Shown: piece after piece, positions 19,165 through 26,719 of the stretch
Position numbering within the stretch: the stretch's first letter is position 1
Layout: the number at the start of each line of letters is the position of its first letter
Source: QYOJ01 sp043810345
GTDB taxonomy: Bacteria; Bacteroidota; Bacteroidia; Bacteroidales; FEN-979
NCBI GenBank assembly: GCA_043810345.1
Contig: JBDROF010000006.1
Coordinates: 1-64,000 of the forward strand
Length of the DNA: 64,000 nucleotides
Direction: 5' to 3'
Position numbers and translations under genes: made by a program
The notes under the pieces: model-generated
The model's input: the letters and a program-made list of their open reading frames with translations, nothing else
Told to the model about the DNA's origin: nothing
Database searches by the model: none

Positions 19165-19617
19165 TCAGGTATTTTTAGCTTCCAGATTATCCAGATCCGC
19201 CAAATCCTGCAACCTGCCGGTTGCTTTTTTATTTTTTTTCAGGTTTTCCAGATCGATGAAATTAATTATGAGCCCATCCACTTCAACTACCAACCGGCTT
19301 TGATAACATGTTGTAAAATCAACTCCATCACATGACAGAACAAGATCAATTCTATTCGGAGGGTAGCCAATTTGAATAAATTCATCAGTTTTTAAAAAAT
19401 CCTCCTTTTTTAATCCTATCCCGTCCATACCGAATGCTGAAAGCGCTTTCATTATCTGGTCAGCATTTTCATCGGAAGAAAGCAACCATACGTCCAAATC
19501 CTTAGTATATCTAGGATAGCCATGCAATCCAACGGCATAACCACCTACAATCAGGTACTGGACATCATTTGTATTTAAGGATCCGATAAACTCTCTGAAA
19601 TCTTTGTTCAGCACCAT
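19165..19617 (-). CDS. Nucleotidyltransferase of the AbiEii/DUF6036-like type
   Basis: The 150-residue protein has the nucleotidyltransferase signature YLIVGGYAVGLHGYPRYTKD followed by LDVWL, giving GG and DxD metal ligands. Related proteins are toxins of type IV or tRNA-modifying toxin-antitoxin pairs. The start overlaps the small upstream gene by 53 bp. The role as a toxin is inferred from family and pairing only. Confidence 0.82.
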   Translation of the reverse strand: MVLNKDFREFIGSLNTNDVQYLIVGGYAVGLHGYPRYTKDLDVWLLSSDENADQIMKALSAFGMDGIGLKKEDFLKTDEFIQIGYPPNRIDLVLSCDGVDFTTCYQSRLVVEVDGLIINFIDLENLKKNKKATGRLQDLADLDNLEAKNT

Positions 19618-19753
19618 ATTTCCATAAATTATATTCTTGTCTTATCTCTTCCAAAACGATAAGTCTACTCACCAATGGCTGTGACTGCCAAAATAAAAAA
19701 TCATTTCCTTGTTCAGAGATTTTACCTCTATGAACTACCGTTTTATCAATCAT
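19565..19753 (-). CDS. Small partner protein of the nucleotidyltransferase (possible antitoxin)
   Basis: The 62-residue protein (QPLVSRLIVLEEIRQEYNLW, then RFQRVYRILKYK) matches a small family I know from genes directly upstream of such nucleotidyltransferases. The end overlaps the next start in another frame, so the two are probably translationally coupled. Confidence 0.7.
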   Translation of the reverse strand: MIDKTVVHRGKISEQGNDFLFWQSQPLVSRLIVLEEIRQEYNLWKYGAEQRFQRVYRILKYK

Positions 19754-20094
19754 AGCTTCAGTCTGGGATTAATTTGTATGTCAACGTTACCACATCCATC
19801 ATGATGTTTTTCCTTCCGCTAAAGTAACATTTTTTTCAATACTTTTCAAGGTTCCACTTGCTAAAACCTTACAGACATCGTTCTTTTCCAGACATACCCC
19901 AACTTATTCAACTCGATTTTTCTATTGATCGGGTGTACCAGTAAAAGGTAATACGTCAAGCTCAATTTTTTTTTACCGCAGAGGCAGCAGAGGAAACACA
20001 GAGGTCCTTCGTCCCACGTCATTTTGTCAGCCTGCCCTGCTTGGCACCCTCTTTGTCAATCCCACGGCAACGAATAACCAAAAACTGAACAACT
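19754..20094. other. 341-bp divergent intergenic region
   Basis: It holds the promoters of the minus-strand nucleotidyltransferase pair and of htpG. A run of nine T followed by ACCGCAGAGG-type repeated sequence (about 19967-20005) is a common Bacteroidota intergenic repeat. No open reading frame of note, no CIRCE element and no RNA gene is seen. Confidence 0.6.
20042..20056 (+). promoter_or_regulatory. Sigma-54-like promoter candidate of htpG
   Basis: TGGCACCCTCTTTGT has the TGGCAC-N5-TTGC spacing of a sigma-54 promoter with one change at the -12 element (TTGT). It lies about 40 nt before the htpG ATG. It may be chance. Confidence 0.3.
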
Positions 20095-22065
20095 ATGCAA
20101 ACAGGAAAGATCAACGTCCAAACGGAGAATATTTTCCCTATCATCAAGAAATTCCTCTACTCGGAACATGAGATCTTCCTCCGGGAGCTGATCTCCAATG
20201 CGGTGGATGCCACTCAGAAACTAAAGACCCTGGCCTCCCTAGGAAAATACAAGGGGAAGCTCGGTGATCTGACCATCCAGGTGAAGGTCAACAAGAAGAA
20301 GAAAACCCTTTCGGTCACCGACCGGGGAATTGGGATGACAGCCGACGAGCTGAATAAGTACATCAACCAGATCGCTTTTTCCAGCGCCGAAGAGTTTGTC
20401 AGCCAGTTCAAGACCAAGTCGGAAGCCGAGATGAATGCCATCATCGGTCATTTCGGACTGGGCTTTTATAGCTCTTTCATGGTCTCCGATAAGGTGGAGA
20501 TCAATACCAGAACATACCGGAGCGGAGAGGGTACCGAAGCGGTCATGTGGGAGTGCGATGGGAGTCCGGAATACAAGATGGACACATCAAAGAAGAAAGA
20601 GAGGGGCACCGAGGTGGTCCTTCATATGGCCGACGACTCCCTGGAGTACCTGGAAGATCACCGGGTGCTTGAGATCCTGAAGAAATATTGCCGCTTCCTG
20701 CCGGTACCGATCCAGTTTGGAACGGAGAAGGTGTATGAACCTGTGAAGGACGAAGGACGAGGGACGAAGGACGAAGGACGAGGGACGAAGGACGAAGAGG
20801 TCATTGCGAGCGAAGCGAAGCAAACCGATGGAAAAGAGCCCAAGACGAAAGAGGTAGAAAAACCCAGGATCATCAATGATACCAATCCGCTCTGGAAGCA
20901 GAAGCCGTCGGAACTTAAGGACGAAGATTATAAGAACTTTTACCGCAAACTCTATCCCTACAGCTTTGAGGAGCCGCTTTTCCATATCCACCTCAACGTG
21001 GATTTTCCCTTCAACCTCACCGGGATCCTCTATTTTCCCAAGGTAAAGCGGACACTGGAGATCCAGAAAGACAAAATCCAGCTCTATTGCAACCAGGTGT
21101 TTGTGACCGACTCGGTGGAGGGAATTGTTCCCGACTTCCTGACGTTGTTACATGGCGTTCTCGACTCACCGGACATCCCGCTGAATGTATCCCGCAGCTT
21201 CCTGCAGAGTGATCCCAATGTGAAAAAGATCTCCAACCATATCATGAAGAAGGTGGCCGACAAGCTGGAAGAGCTATTCAAGGAGGACCGGAAGAACTTT
21301 GAAAAGAAATGGGACGACATCAAGGTCTTCATCGAATATGGCATCATCTCCGAAGCCAACTTCTACGACCGGGCAAAAAAGTTTTGCCTGCTGAAGAATA
21401 CCGAAGGGAAATACTTCACCTTCGAAGAATATGAAAAGCACATTGCTCCTGCCCAGAAGGACAAACAGGGAACCCTGATCTACCTTTACTCCACCAATCC
21501 GGAAGAGCAGTACAGCTACATCCAGGCGGTCAAAGAACGCGGCTACGATGTGTTGTTGCTCGACGGCGTGATCGATTCCCATTTCATCAACACCCTGGAA
21601 CAGAAGTTTGAAAAATCGCACTTTACCCGGGTGGATGCCGATACCATTGAGAAGCTGATCAAAAAGGAGGATGCCCAGCCATCCAAACTCAACGAGGATC
21701 AGCAAAAATCGCTGAAAGAGCTGATGGAGAAACAGATCGATTCAAAGAAATACACCATCACCTTTGAAAGCCTGAGTGAAAAGGAGGCCCCGTTCATGCT
21801 CACCCAGCCGGAATTCATGCGCCGGATGAAAGATATGTCGGCCCTGGGTGGGGGGATGGGGTACATGGGCGAACTCCCCGATCACTTTAACCTCGCGGTC
21901 AACTCCAACAACCCGGTCATCGGCAAACTGCTGCTGGAACCGGACGGAGGCAAACAGGCAGCCACCATCAAACAGCTCTTCGACCTCGCCCTCCTGGCCC
22001 AGGGTCTGCTGAAAGGAAAGGAGTTGGCGGAGTTTATCAAGCGCAGTACGGAGCTGGTGAAATGA
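20095..22065 (+). CDS. htpG: Molecular chaperone HtpG (Hsp90)
   Basis: The 656-residue protein has the Hsp90 ATP site (NAVDATQKLK, DRGIGMTADEL, GHFGLGFYSSFMVSD), a middle domain and a C-terminal dimerisation domain. Residues 218-243 are unusual: KDEGRGT twice, then KDEE and VIASEAKQ. At the DNA level this is a heptamer repeat (AAGGACG/AGGGACG) followed by a well-known dispersed repeat, placed in frame in the linker between the N and middle domains. The stop codon TGA lies in the first unit of the downstream GACGTGA repeat. Confidence 0.96.
   Translation: MQTGKINVQTENIFPIIKKFLYSEHEIFLRELISNAVDATQKLKTLASLGKYKGKLGDLTIQVKVNKKKKTLSVTDRGIGMTADELNKYINQIAFSSAEEFVSQFKTKSEAEMNAIIGHFGLGFYSSFMVSDKVEINTRTYRSGEGTEAVMWECDGSPEYKMDTSKKKERGTEVVLHMADDSLEYLEDHRVLEILKKYCRFLPVPIQFGTEKVYEPVKDEGRGTKDEGRGTKDEEVIASEAKQTDGKEPKTKEVEKPRIINDTNPLWKQKPSELKDEDYKNFYRKLYPYSFEEPLFHIHLNVDFPFNLTGILYFPKVKRTLEIQKDKIQLYCNQVFVTDSVEGIVPDFLTLLHGVLDSPDIPLNVSRSFLQSDPNVKKISNHIMKKVADKLEELFKEDRKNFEKKWDDIKVFIEYGIISEANFYDRAKKFCLLKNTEGKYFTFEEYEKHIAPAQKDKQGTLIYLYSTNPEEQYSYIQAVKERGYDVLLLDGVIDSHFINTLEQKFEKSHFTRVDADTIEKLIKKEDAQPSKLNEDQQKSLKELMEKQIDSKKYTITFESLSEKEAPFMLTQPEFMRRMKDMSALGGGMGYMGELPDHFNLAVNSNNPVIGKLLLEPDGGKQAATIKQLFDLALLAQGLLKGKELAEFIKRSTELVK
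20746..20823 (+). repeat. In-frame heptamer and dispersed repeat inside htpG
   Basis: AAGGACG AAGGACG AGGGACG is a 21-bp unit of three heptamers. It occurs twice plus a partial copy, so it encodes a 7-residue repeat. TCATTGCGAGCGAAGCGAAG follows, a sequence usually seen between genes in many bacteria. Confidence 0.85.
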
Positions 22066-22156
22066 CGTAAGACGTAAGACGTGAGACGTGAGACGTGAGA
22101 CGTGAGACGTGAGACGTGAGACGTGAGACGTGAGACGTGAGACGTGAGATGTTAGA
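22063..22156 (+). repeat. GACGTGA heptamer array between convergent genes
   Basis: About 13 units of GACGTGA/GACGTAA. The first unit contains the htpG stop, and the last (GTTAGAC) contains the stop of the convergent four-helix-bundle gene (TAA on the minus strand, 22152-22154). Confidence 0.93.
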
Positions 22157-22541
22157 CGGACCGGGTTCTACAGAAGAGTTCAGCCCGCTGTTCCATAGTT
22201 ATTAACTGAGCCATGATGTGATCATATTTCTCTCTTAATTGATTATACTCTTCGTCTTTGCAGTATTCGCATGAGAATATAAACTCCAGCCAGGTTTGTG
22301 TTTCAGCAGCTTCCGTTTGGCAATCGGTTACCTTATTAATAAACATCGCGATGTACCTTCGTTTGTGCCAGCTTTCGGCCAGGTTGCTGCAAACAGACCG
22401 AGATGCTCGTCGTACCTGATCAGTTAAAGAGTATCGTTCCTCCTTTGGAAACTTCTTCGATAATTCAAAGATCTCCATGGCGGCCTGAAATGCAAGTTTA
22501 TATACATTCAGCTCCCGCACATTTTTTGCATGAGTTTTCAT
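22152..22541 (-). CDS. Four-helix bundle protein (23S rRNA intervening-sequence / S23 family)
   Basis: The 129-residue protein has family features: LNVYKLAFQAAMEIFELSKK, then FPKEERYSLTDQVRRASRSV and NLAESW. Such proteins are encoded in intervening sequences of 23S rRNA or stand alone near repeats and mobile genes. Here it is free-standing and flanked by the same heptamer in opposite orientation (22063-22156 and 22613-22645). Function unknown. Confidence 0.88.
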   Translation of the reverse strand: MKTHAKNVRELNVYKLAFQAAMEIFELSKKFPKEERYSLTDQVRRASRSVCSNLAESWHKRRYIAMFINKVTDCQTEAAETQTWLEFIFSCEYCKDEEYNQLREKYDHIMAQLITMEQRAELFCRTRSV

Positions 22542-22612
22542 TTTTCTGTTTTAAGTTGTTGCCTCCATTAATCCGAAAAAAGTAAAAAGGTTATACATCC
22601 TGAAAAAAAAAG

Positions 22613-22645
22613 TTCGTCTCACGTCTTACGTCTCACGTCTCACGA
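22613..22645 (-). repeat. Inverted GACGTGA/GACGTAA heptamer array
   Basis: On the plus strand it reads CGTCTCACGTCTTACGTCTC and on, the reverse of the array at 22063-22156. The pair brackets the four-helix-bundle gene. Confidence 0.88.
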
Positions 22646-22663
22646 ATTTTATATTTGTTACCA

Positions 22664-22693
22664 TTGTATGTAGCACAAAAAATTGTATCTTTG
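22664..22693 (+). promoter_or_regulatory. Consensus Bacteroidota promoter before the structured RNA candidate
   Basis: TTG (22664-22666), 19 nt, then TATCTTTG (22686-22693) fit the -33/-7 rule. Transcription would start near 22699-22701, at the first base of the closing stem of the repeated element. Confidence 0.65.
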
Positions 22694-22698
22694 TGTAC

Positions 22699-22810
22699 AT
22701 CCAGTCCGCATGCTCGTTTCATAAAATGTAAAGTTTTAGATTATTGCGCTAATTTAATCAATTGTGCTTCGAGTACGTAAGGCGCTTGAGCAAGGGACTG
22801 GATTTTTATT
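22699..22810 (+). ncRNA. Candidate small structured RNA (complete copy of the dispersed element)
   Basis: ATCCAGTCC (22699-22707) pairs perfectly with GGACTGGAT (22795-22803), and TGCTC (22711-22715) pairs with GAGCA (22788-22792). An inner GCGC/GCGC pair is possible. TTTTT follows the stem directly, so it could end its own transcript. A promoter sits just before it. The other copy (1-102) keeps both stems; its mismatches fall in loops or next to the stem. It could instead be a leader element or a divergent 6S-like RNA; I cannot assign a family. Confidence 0.5.
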
Positions 22811-22847
22811 AGTCTGTGTGTCAATAGCAGATTTTCATGTACATTTG
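22709..22847 (+). repeat. Copy 2 of the 139-bp dispersed element
   Basis: It matches 1-139 with about six substitutions and no net indel. Outside it the two loci differ, apart from a common promoter box at its right end. The genes that follow (PorE-like and lemA) are unrelated. Confidence 0.92.
22840..22847 (+). promoter_or_regulatory. Putative -7 box of lemA, at the end of the repeated element
   Basis: TACATTTG, 24 nt before the lemA ATG and identical to the box at 132-139. Confidence 0.5.
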
Positions 22848-22871
22848 ATAAAAATTTAAACCACCACGCAT

Positions 22872-23468
22872 ATGAAACTCTCCAAAGGCTGGATCATCCT
22901 CATTGTGGTGATCGCTATCGTTGTCATCCTGGTGGGCTGGGCTACCGGGATTTATAACAAACTCGTCACACAGGACGAAAATGTCGGGAAAGCCTGGGCC
23001 AACGTAGAAAACGTTTACCAGCGGCGGGCCGACCTGATCCCCAATCTGGTGGCTACCGTTAAAGGTGTGGCTGATTTTGAAAAGTCGACTCTCACCGACG
23101 TGATTGAAGCGCGTGCCAAAGCGACTTCGGTGACCATTGACCCGAAAAACCTGAATGCTGCATCCCTGCAACAGTTCCAGGCCGCCCAGGACGGTCTCAG
23201 CTCTGCCCTCTCCCGGTTGATGGTGGTGGTGGAAAGATATCCTGAACTAAAAGCTACGCAGAACTTTATGGAGTTGCAGGCCCAACTCGAGGGAACCGAG
23301 AACCGGATCGCCGTGGAACGGATGAAATTCAACGAAGCGGCCCAGGAGTATAATACGTATATCCGAAGATTCCCGGCTGCCATCTTTGCCGGCATGTTCG
23401 GATTTGAGAAAAAGGCTTACTTCGAAGCCCAGGAAGGCTCAGAGGTAGCGCCAAAGGTAGAATTCTAG
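22872..23468 (+). CDS. lemA: LemA family protein
   Basis: The 198-residue protein has a single N-terminal membrane helix (residues 7-26) and a LemA helical domain (NKLVTQDENVGKAWANVENV, then YQRRADLIPNLV). The role of the family is unclear. It is often next to TPM-domain proteins, as here: two follow directly, which suggests an envelope-quality module. Confidence 0.93.
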   Translation: MKLSKGWIILIVVIAIVVILVGWATGIYNKLVTQDENVGKAWANVENVYQRRADLIPNLVATVKGVADFEKSTLTDVIEARAKATSVTIDPKNLNAASLQQFQAAQDGLSSALSRLMVVVERYPELKATQNFMELQAQLEGTENRIAVERMKFNEAAQEYNTYIRRFPAAIFAGMFGFEKKAYFEAQEGSEVAPKVEF

Positions 23469-23478
23469 ACTGAATCCA

Positions 23479-23508
23479 CGTCTTACGTCTTACGTCTCAC
23501 GTCTTACA
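23479..23508 (-). repeat. GACGTAA/GACGTGA heptamer repeat (reverse)
   Basis: Four heptamers in the gap between lemA and the first TPM gene. Confidence 0.85.
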
Positions 23509-23515
23509 TCAAAAT

Positions 23516-23962
23516 ATGCCGATCCCCGCCAGACATTTTTTTACCGAACAGGAGCAACAGGAGATCACCAGGGCGATCCGGGAGGCCGAACTGAATACTT
23601 CAGGGGAGATTCGTGTACATGTGGAGAACAGCTGCAAGGGAGATGTACTCGACCGTGCCGCTTATATATTCAAACAACTCAGCATGCACCGGACACAGCT
23701 GCGTAACGGAGTGCTGTTTCACCTCTCGGTCCATGATCATAAATTTGCAATTCTGGGCGACGTAGGAATCAATCAACGGGTCCCTCCCACCTTCTGGGAC
23801 GAGATCAAGGAGGAGATGGCAGCCCGGTTCCGTGAAGGCAACATGGTCTTCGGACTGGTTGATGGGATCCTGAAAGCAGGCGAACAACTCAAAACACACT
23901 TCCCCTACCAGAAGGATGGTATAAATGAACTATCCGATGAGCTATCATTTGGTGAGAGGTAA
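23516..23962 (+). CDS. TPM-domain protein, soluble
   Basis: The 148-residue protein is almost only a TPM (TLP18.3/Psb32/MOLO-1) domain: FFTEQEQQEITRAIREAELN, then GEIRVHVE and VLFHLSVHDHKFAILGD. It has no signal peptide or membrane helix, so it may act in the cytoplasm or need the neighbouring protein. It lies between lemA and a membrane-bound TPM protein. Confidence 0.87.
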   Translation: MPIPARHFFTEQEQQEITRAIREAELNTSGEIRVHVENSCKGDVLDRAAYIFKQLSMHRTQLRNGVLFHLSVHDHKFAILGDVGINQRVPPTFWDEIKEEMAARFREGNMVFGLVDGILKAGEQLKTHFPYQKDGINELSDELSFGER

Positions 23963-24022
23963 GTTACCCCCCAACCCCCTAAAGGGGGAGTAAGTCCCCA
24001 TCAGGGGATTTAGGGGCAAAAA
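23963..24022 (+). repeat. C/G-rich intergenic repeat
   Basis: It is made of CCCCCTAAAGGGGGA and CCCCATCAGGGGATTTAGGG parts, each an imperfect inverted repeat. The second part is close to the sequence found inside valS (CAGGGGATTTGGGGG). Confidence 0.8.
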
Positions 24023-24030
24023 CAAACCGT

Positions 24031-24816
24031 ATGAGCAATTACAAAATTATTATACTCACCCTCCTCCTCTGTGATGGGATACTGGCGGTTTCACAGGACA
24101 TTCCCCTCCGTCCGGAGCCCCCGCGCCTGGTCAATGACCTGGCCGGGATCCTGACACCGGACCAAATTCAACAGCTGGAATACAAACTGGTCAACTTCAG
24201 CGACTCCACCTCCACCCAGATCGCAGTGGTTACTGTAAAATCCCTTAACGGCTACGACAAAGCCGATTTTGCCTTCCGGATCGGGGAGCAATGGGGGGTG
24301 GGTCAGAAAGGAAAAAACAACGGCATTGTCGTGTTGGTTAAGCCAAAATACGGGGAGGAGCGTGGAGAAGCATACATTGCTATCGGTTATGGCCTCGAAG
24401 GGGTGATCCCCGACGCCATCGGGATACGTATCGTGGAGTATGAGATGATTCCGAACTTCAAGGAGGGCAACTATTTCGGGGGGCTTGATGCCGCCGCCAC
24501 CACCCTGATGGAGCTGGCCAGCGGCGAATTCACGGCTGATCAGTACGTGAATAAGACACAACGAAACCCCTATGCGATCTTTATCCCCATTCTGGTTTTG
24601 CTGCTGATCTTTTTCCTTATCCGCTCCAGTCGTGCACGCTCCCATTCGGTGGGCAAGAGCATTCCTTTCTGGACTGCTTTCTGGTTACTGGGGAGTATGG
24701 GTGGACACAGCGGCAACTGGAAGAATTTCTCCTCCGGCGGTGGCTCTTTCGGAGGCGGAGGAGGGGGATTCGGCGGAGGTAGCTTTGGCGGAGGCGGCGC
24801 CGGGGGGAGCTGGTGA
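24031..24816 (+). CDS. TPM-domain membrane protein with glycine-rich tail (YgcG-like)
   Basis: The 261-residue protein has a signal peptide, a periplasmic TPM domain (RLVNDLAGILTPDQIQQLE, then GIVVLVKPKYGEERGEAYIA), a membrane helix around residues 183-200 and a tail rich in GGGSFGGG. This is the usual YgcG layout. The stop codon lies in the first unit of the following heptamer repeat. Confidence 0.92.
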   Translation: MSNYKIIILTLLLCDGILAVSQDIPLRPEPPRLVNDLAGILTPDQIQQLEYKLVNFSDSTSTQIAVVTVKSLNGYDKADFAFRIGEQWGVGQKGKNNGIVVLVKPKYGEERGEAYIAIGYGLEGVIPDAIGIRIVEYEMIPNFKEGNYFGGLDAAATTLMELASGEFTADQYVNKTQRNPYAIFIPILVLLLIFFLIRSSRARSHSVGKSIPFWTAFWLLGSMGGHSGNWKNFSSGGGSFGGGGGGFGGGSFGGGGAGGSW

Positions 24817-24849
24817 GACGTAAGACGTGAGACGTGAGACGTGAGACGA
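24813..24849 (+). repeat. GACGTGA heptamer array
   Basis: About five units directly after, and including, the TPM gene stop. Confidence 0.9.
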
Positions 24850-24876
24850 GGATTATTGAATTTTTAATTCCGAACT

Positions 24877-25089
24877 TTGAATTTCCTGAAAAACGTTTGG
24901 CTCCTGTACTATGACGGCTTTCGTTCCATGACCGTCGGGCGGAACCTCTGGGCCATAATCCTCATTAAGTTATTCATCATCTTTGTACTCCTGAAACTTA
25001 TTTTTTTTCCTGATTTTCTGGACACGAAATTTGAGAGTGATCAGGAGAAGGGTGAATATGTCAGGGATCAGCTGATCATCCGTGAGTAG
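24877..25089 (+). CDS. DUF4492 small membrane protein of the cytochrome bd operon
   Basis: The 70-residue protein has the DUF4492 pattern MNFLKNVWLLYYDGFRSMT and one membrane helix. It starts with TTG; this fits the family's MNF start and no ATG exists nearby. The gene precedes cydA, as is common in Bacteroidota, and may help assemble the oxidase. Confidence 0.82.
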   Translation: MNFLKNVWLLYYDGFRSMTVGRNLWAIILIKLFIIFVLLKLIFFPDFLDTKFESDQEKGEYVRDQLIIRE

Positions 25090-25104
25090 TACAAGAGTTT
25101 TTTT

Positions 25105-25112
25105 TATTTTTG
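25105..25112 (+). promoter_or_regulatory. Possible -7 box before cydA
   Basis: TATTTTTG fits TAnnTTTG but lies in a T-rich run, so it is weak. cydA may be read from upstream instead. Confidence 0.25.
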
Positions 25113-25141
25113 AATGCTTCATTCATAATCCTTGACCCAGT

Positions 25142-26719
25142 ATGATCGATCAAATAGACCTGAGCATGGTAGATTGGGCGCGCGCGCAGTTTGCGCTGAC
25201 AGCCATCTACCACTGGTTGTTTGTGCCGCTTACGTTGGGCTTGTCGTTCATTGTGGCCATCATGGAGACGATTTACGTCAGGACAGGCAATCCGGAGTGG
25301 AAGAAGATCACCAAATTCTGGATGATCCTCTTCGGGATCAATTTTGCCATTGGCATAGCCACCGGGATCATCCTGGAGTTCCAGTTTGGCACCAACTGGT
25401 CAAACTACTCCTGGTTTGTGGGTGATATTTTCGGCGCCCCCCTGGCCATCGAAGGGATCATGGCCTTTTTCCTTGAATCGACCTTCATCGCGATCATGTT
25501 TTTCGGCTGGAATAAAGTCAGCAAAGGATTCCACCTCACTGCTTCCTGGCTGACCGCGATCGGAGCCAACCTGTCGGCGCTCTGGATCCTGGTAGCCAAT
25601 GCCTGGATGCAACATCCCGTTGGGATGGAATTCAATCCGGATACAGCCCGCAACGAAATGGTCAATTTCTGGGAGATCCTCTTCTCCCCGATGGCAGTAA
25701 CTAAATTCCTTCACACCATCTCCAGCGGGTATGTGATCGCTTCCATTTTTGTGATCGGCATCAGTGCCTGGTTCCTGTTGCACCAAAGGCATGTCCTGAC
25801 TGCTAAACGAAGTATCCTGGTGGCCGCTATCTTCGGCATCATCTCCTCCCTCTTCCTGGCGTTCACTGGCGACGGATCAGCCTTTACCATTGCCCAGAAA
25901 CAACCGATGAAGCTGGCCGCTATGGAGGGGTTGTACGAGGGTGAATCGGGCGCCGGCCTGGTTGCATTCGGGATCCTGAATCCCTCCAAGAAACCTGGCA
26001 ATAATGAAGATCCATTTCTGACGAAGATCGAGGTCCCACAACTCCTCTCCATCCTGGGATATCGTGACGCAAATGCCTTTGTTCCCGGGGTAAACGACAT
26101 CATCAACGGAGGATACAAACCCTGGTTTGAGAACATCCCCGAAGAGGAGAGAGAGATGACCTATTCGGTGGCTCAGAAGATCGAGAAAGGGAAGCTTGCG
26201 ATCGCAGCACTGAGAGATTATAAAACGGCATCAAAGGCAGGAGATACCATCATGGCGAAAATTTCACGGAATCAGCTGAAAGAGAATTTTGCCTACTTCG
26301 GTTACGGTTACCTCAACAAGCCCGAATCGGTAGTCCCCAATATCCAGCTCACCTTTTACAGCTTCCACCTGATGGTGATCCTGGGATTCTATTTCATCCT
26401 GCTCTTCATCGTGGTGCTCTATTTCCTCAACCGGGGGACACTTGAAAAACAACGGTGGCTCCTGTGGTTGTCGTTGTGGACGATTCCCCTTGTTTACCTG
26501 GCAAGCCAGGCTGGCTGGGTGGTGGCGGAGGTCGGACGGCAACCCTGGGTCATCCAGGATCTACTGCCTACCGTTGCCGCTATTTCCATGATCGACTCCT
26601 CCTCGGTAAAAATCACCTTCTGGATCTTTGCCGGGCTCTTCACCGCATTATTGATTGCTGAAGTGATGATCATGGTCCGACAGATCAAAATAGGGCCCAG
26701 AGATGGAGGGCAAAAGTGA
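25142..26719 (+). CDS. cydA: Cytochrome bd ubiquinol/menaquinol oxidase subunit I
   Basis: The 525-residue polytopic protein binds the haems and the quinol. Haem ligands are seen in YHWLFVPLTLG and in KFLHTISSGYV, and the Q-loop region (GDGSAFTIAQKQPMKLAAME) is present without the long E. coli insertion. It probably reduces oxygen with menaquinol, for respiration at low oxygen or for detoxification. Confidence 0.96.
   Translation: MIDQIDLSMVDWARAQFALTAIYHWLFVPLTLGLSFIVAIMETIYVRTGNPEWKKITKFWMILFGINFAIGIATGIILEFQFGTNWSNYSWFVGDIFGAPLAIEGIMAFFLESTFIAIMFFGWNKVSKGFHLTASWLTAIGANLSALWILVANAWMQHPVGMEFNPDTARNEMVNFWEILFSPMAVTKFLHTISSGYVIASIFVIGISAWFLLHQRHVLTAKRSILVAAIFGIISSLFLAFTGDGSAFTIAQKQPMKLAAMEGLYEGESGAGLVAFGILNPSKKPGNNEDPFLTKIEVPQLLSILGYRDANAFVPGVNDIINGGYKPWFENIPEEEREMTYSVAQKIEKGKLAIAALRDYKTASKAGDTIMAKISRNQLKENFAYFGYGYLNKPESVVPNIQLTFYSFHLMVILGFYFILLFIVVLYFLNRGTLEKQRWLLWLSLWTIPLVYLASQAGWVVAEVGRQPWVIQDLLPTVAAISMIDSSSVKITFWIFAGLFTALLIAEVMIMVRQIKIGPRDGGQK

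Noticed and set aside
22063..22156. CRISPR-like array or origin iterons
   Set aside because: Heptamers without spacers, placed between convergent gene ends; no DnaA boxes or replication genes nearby.
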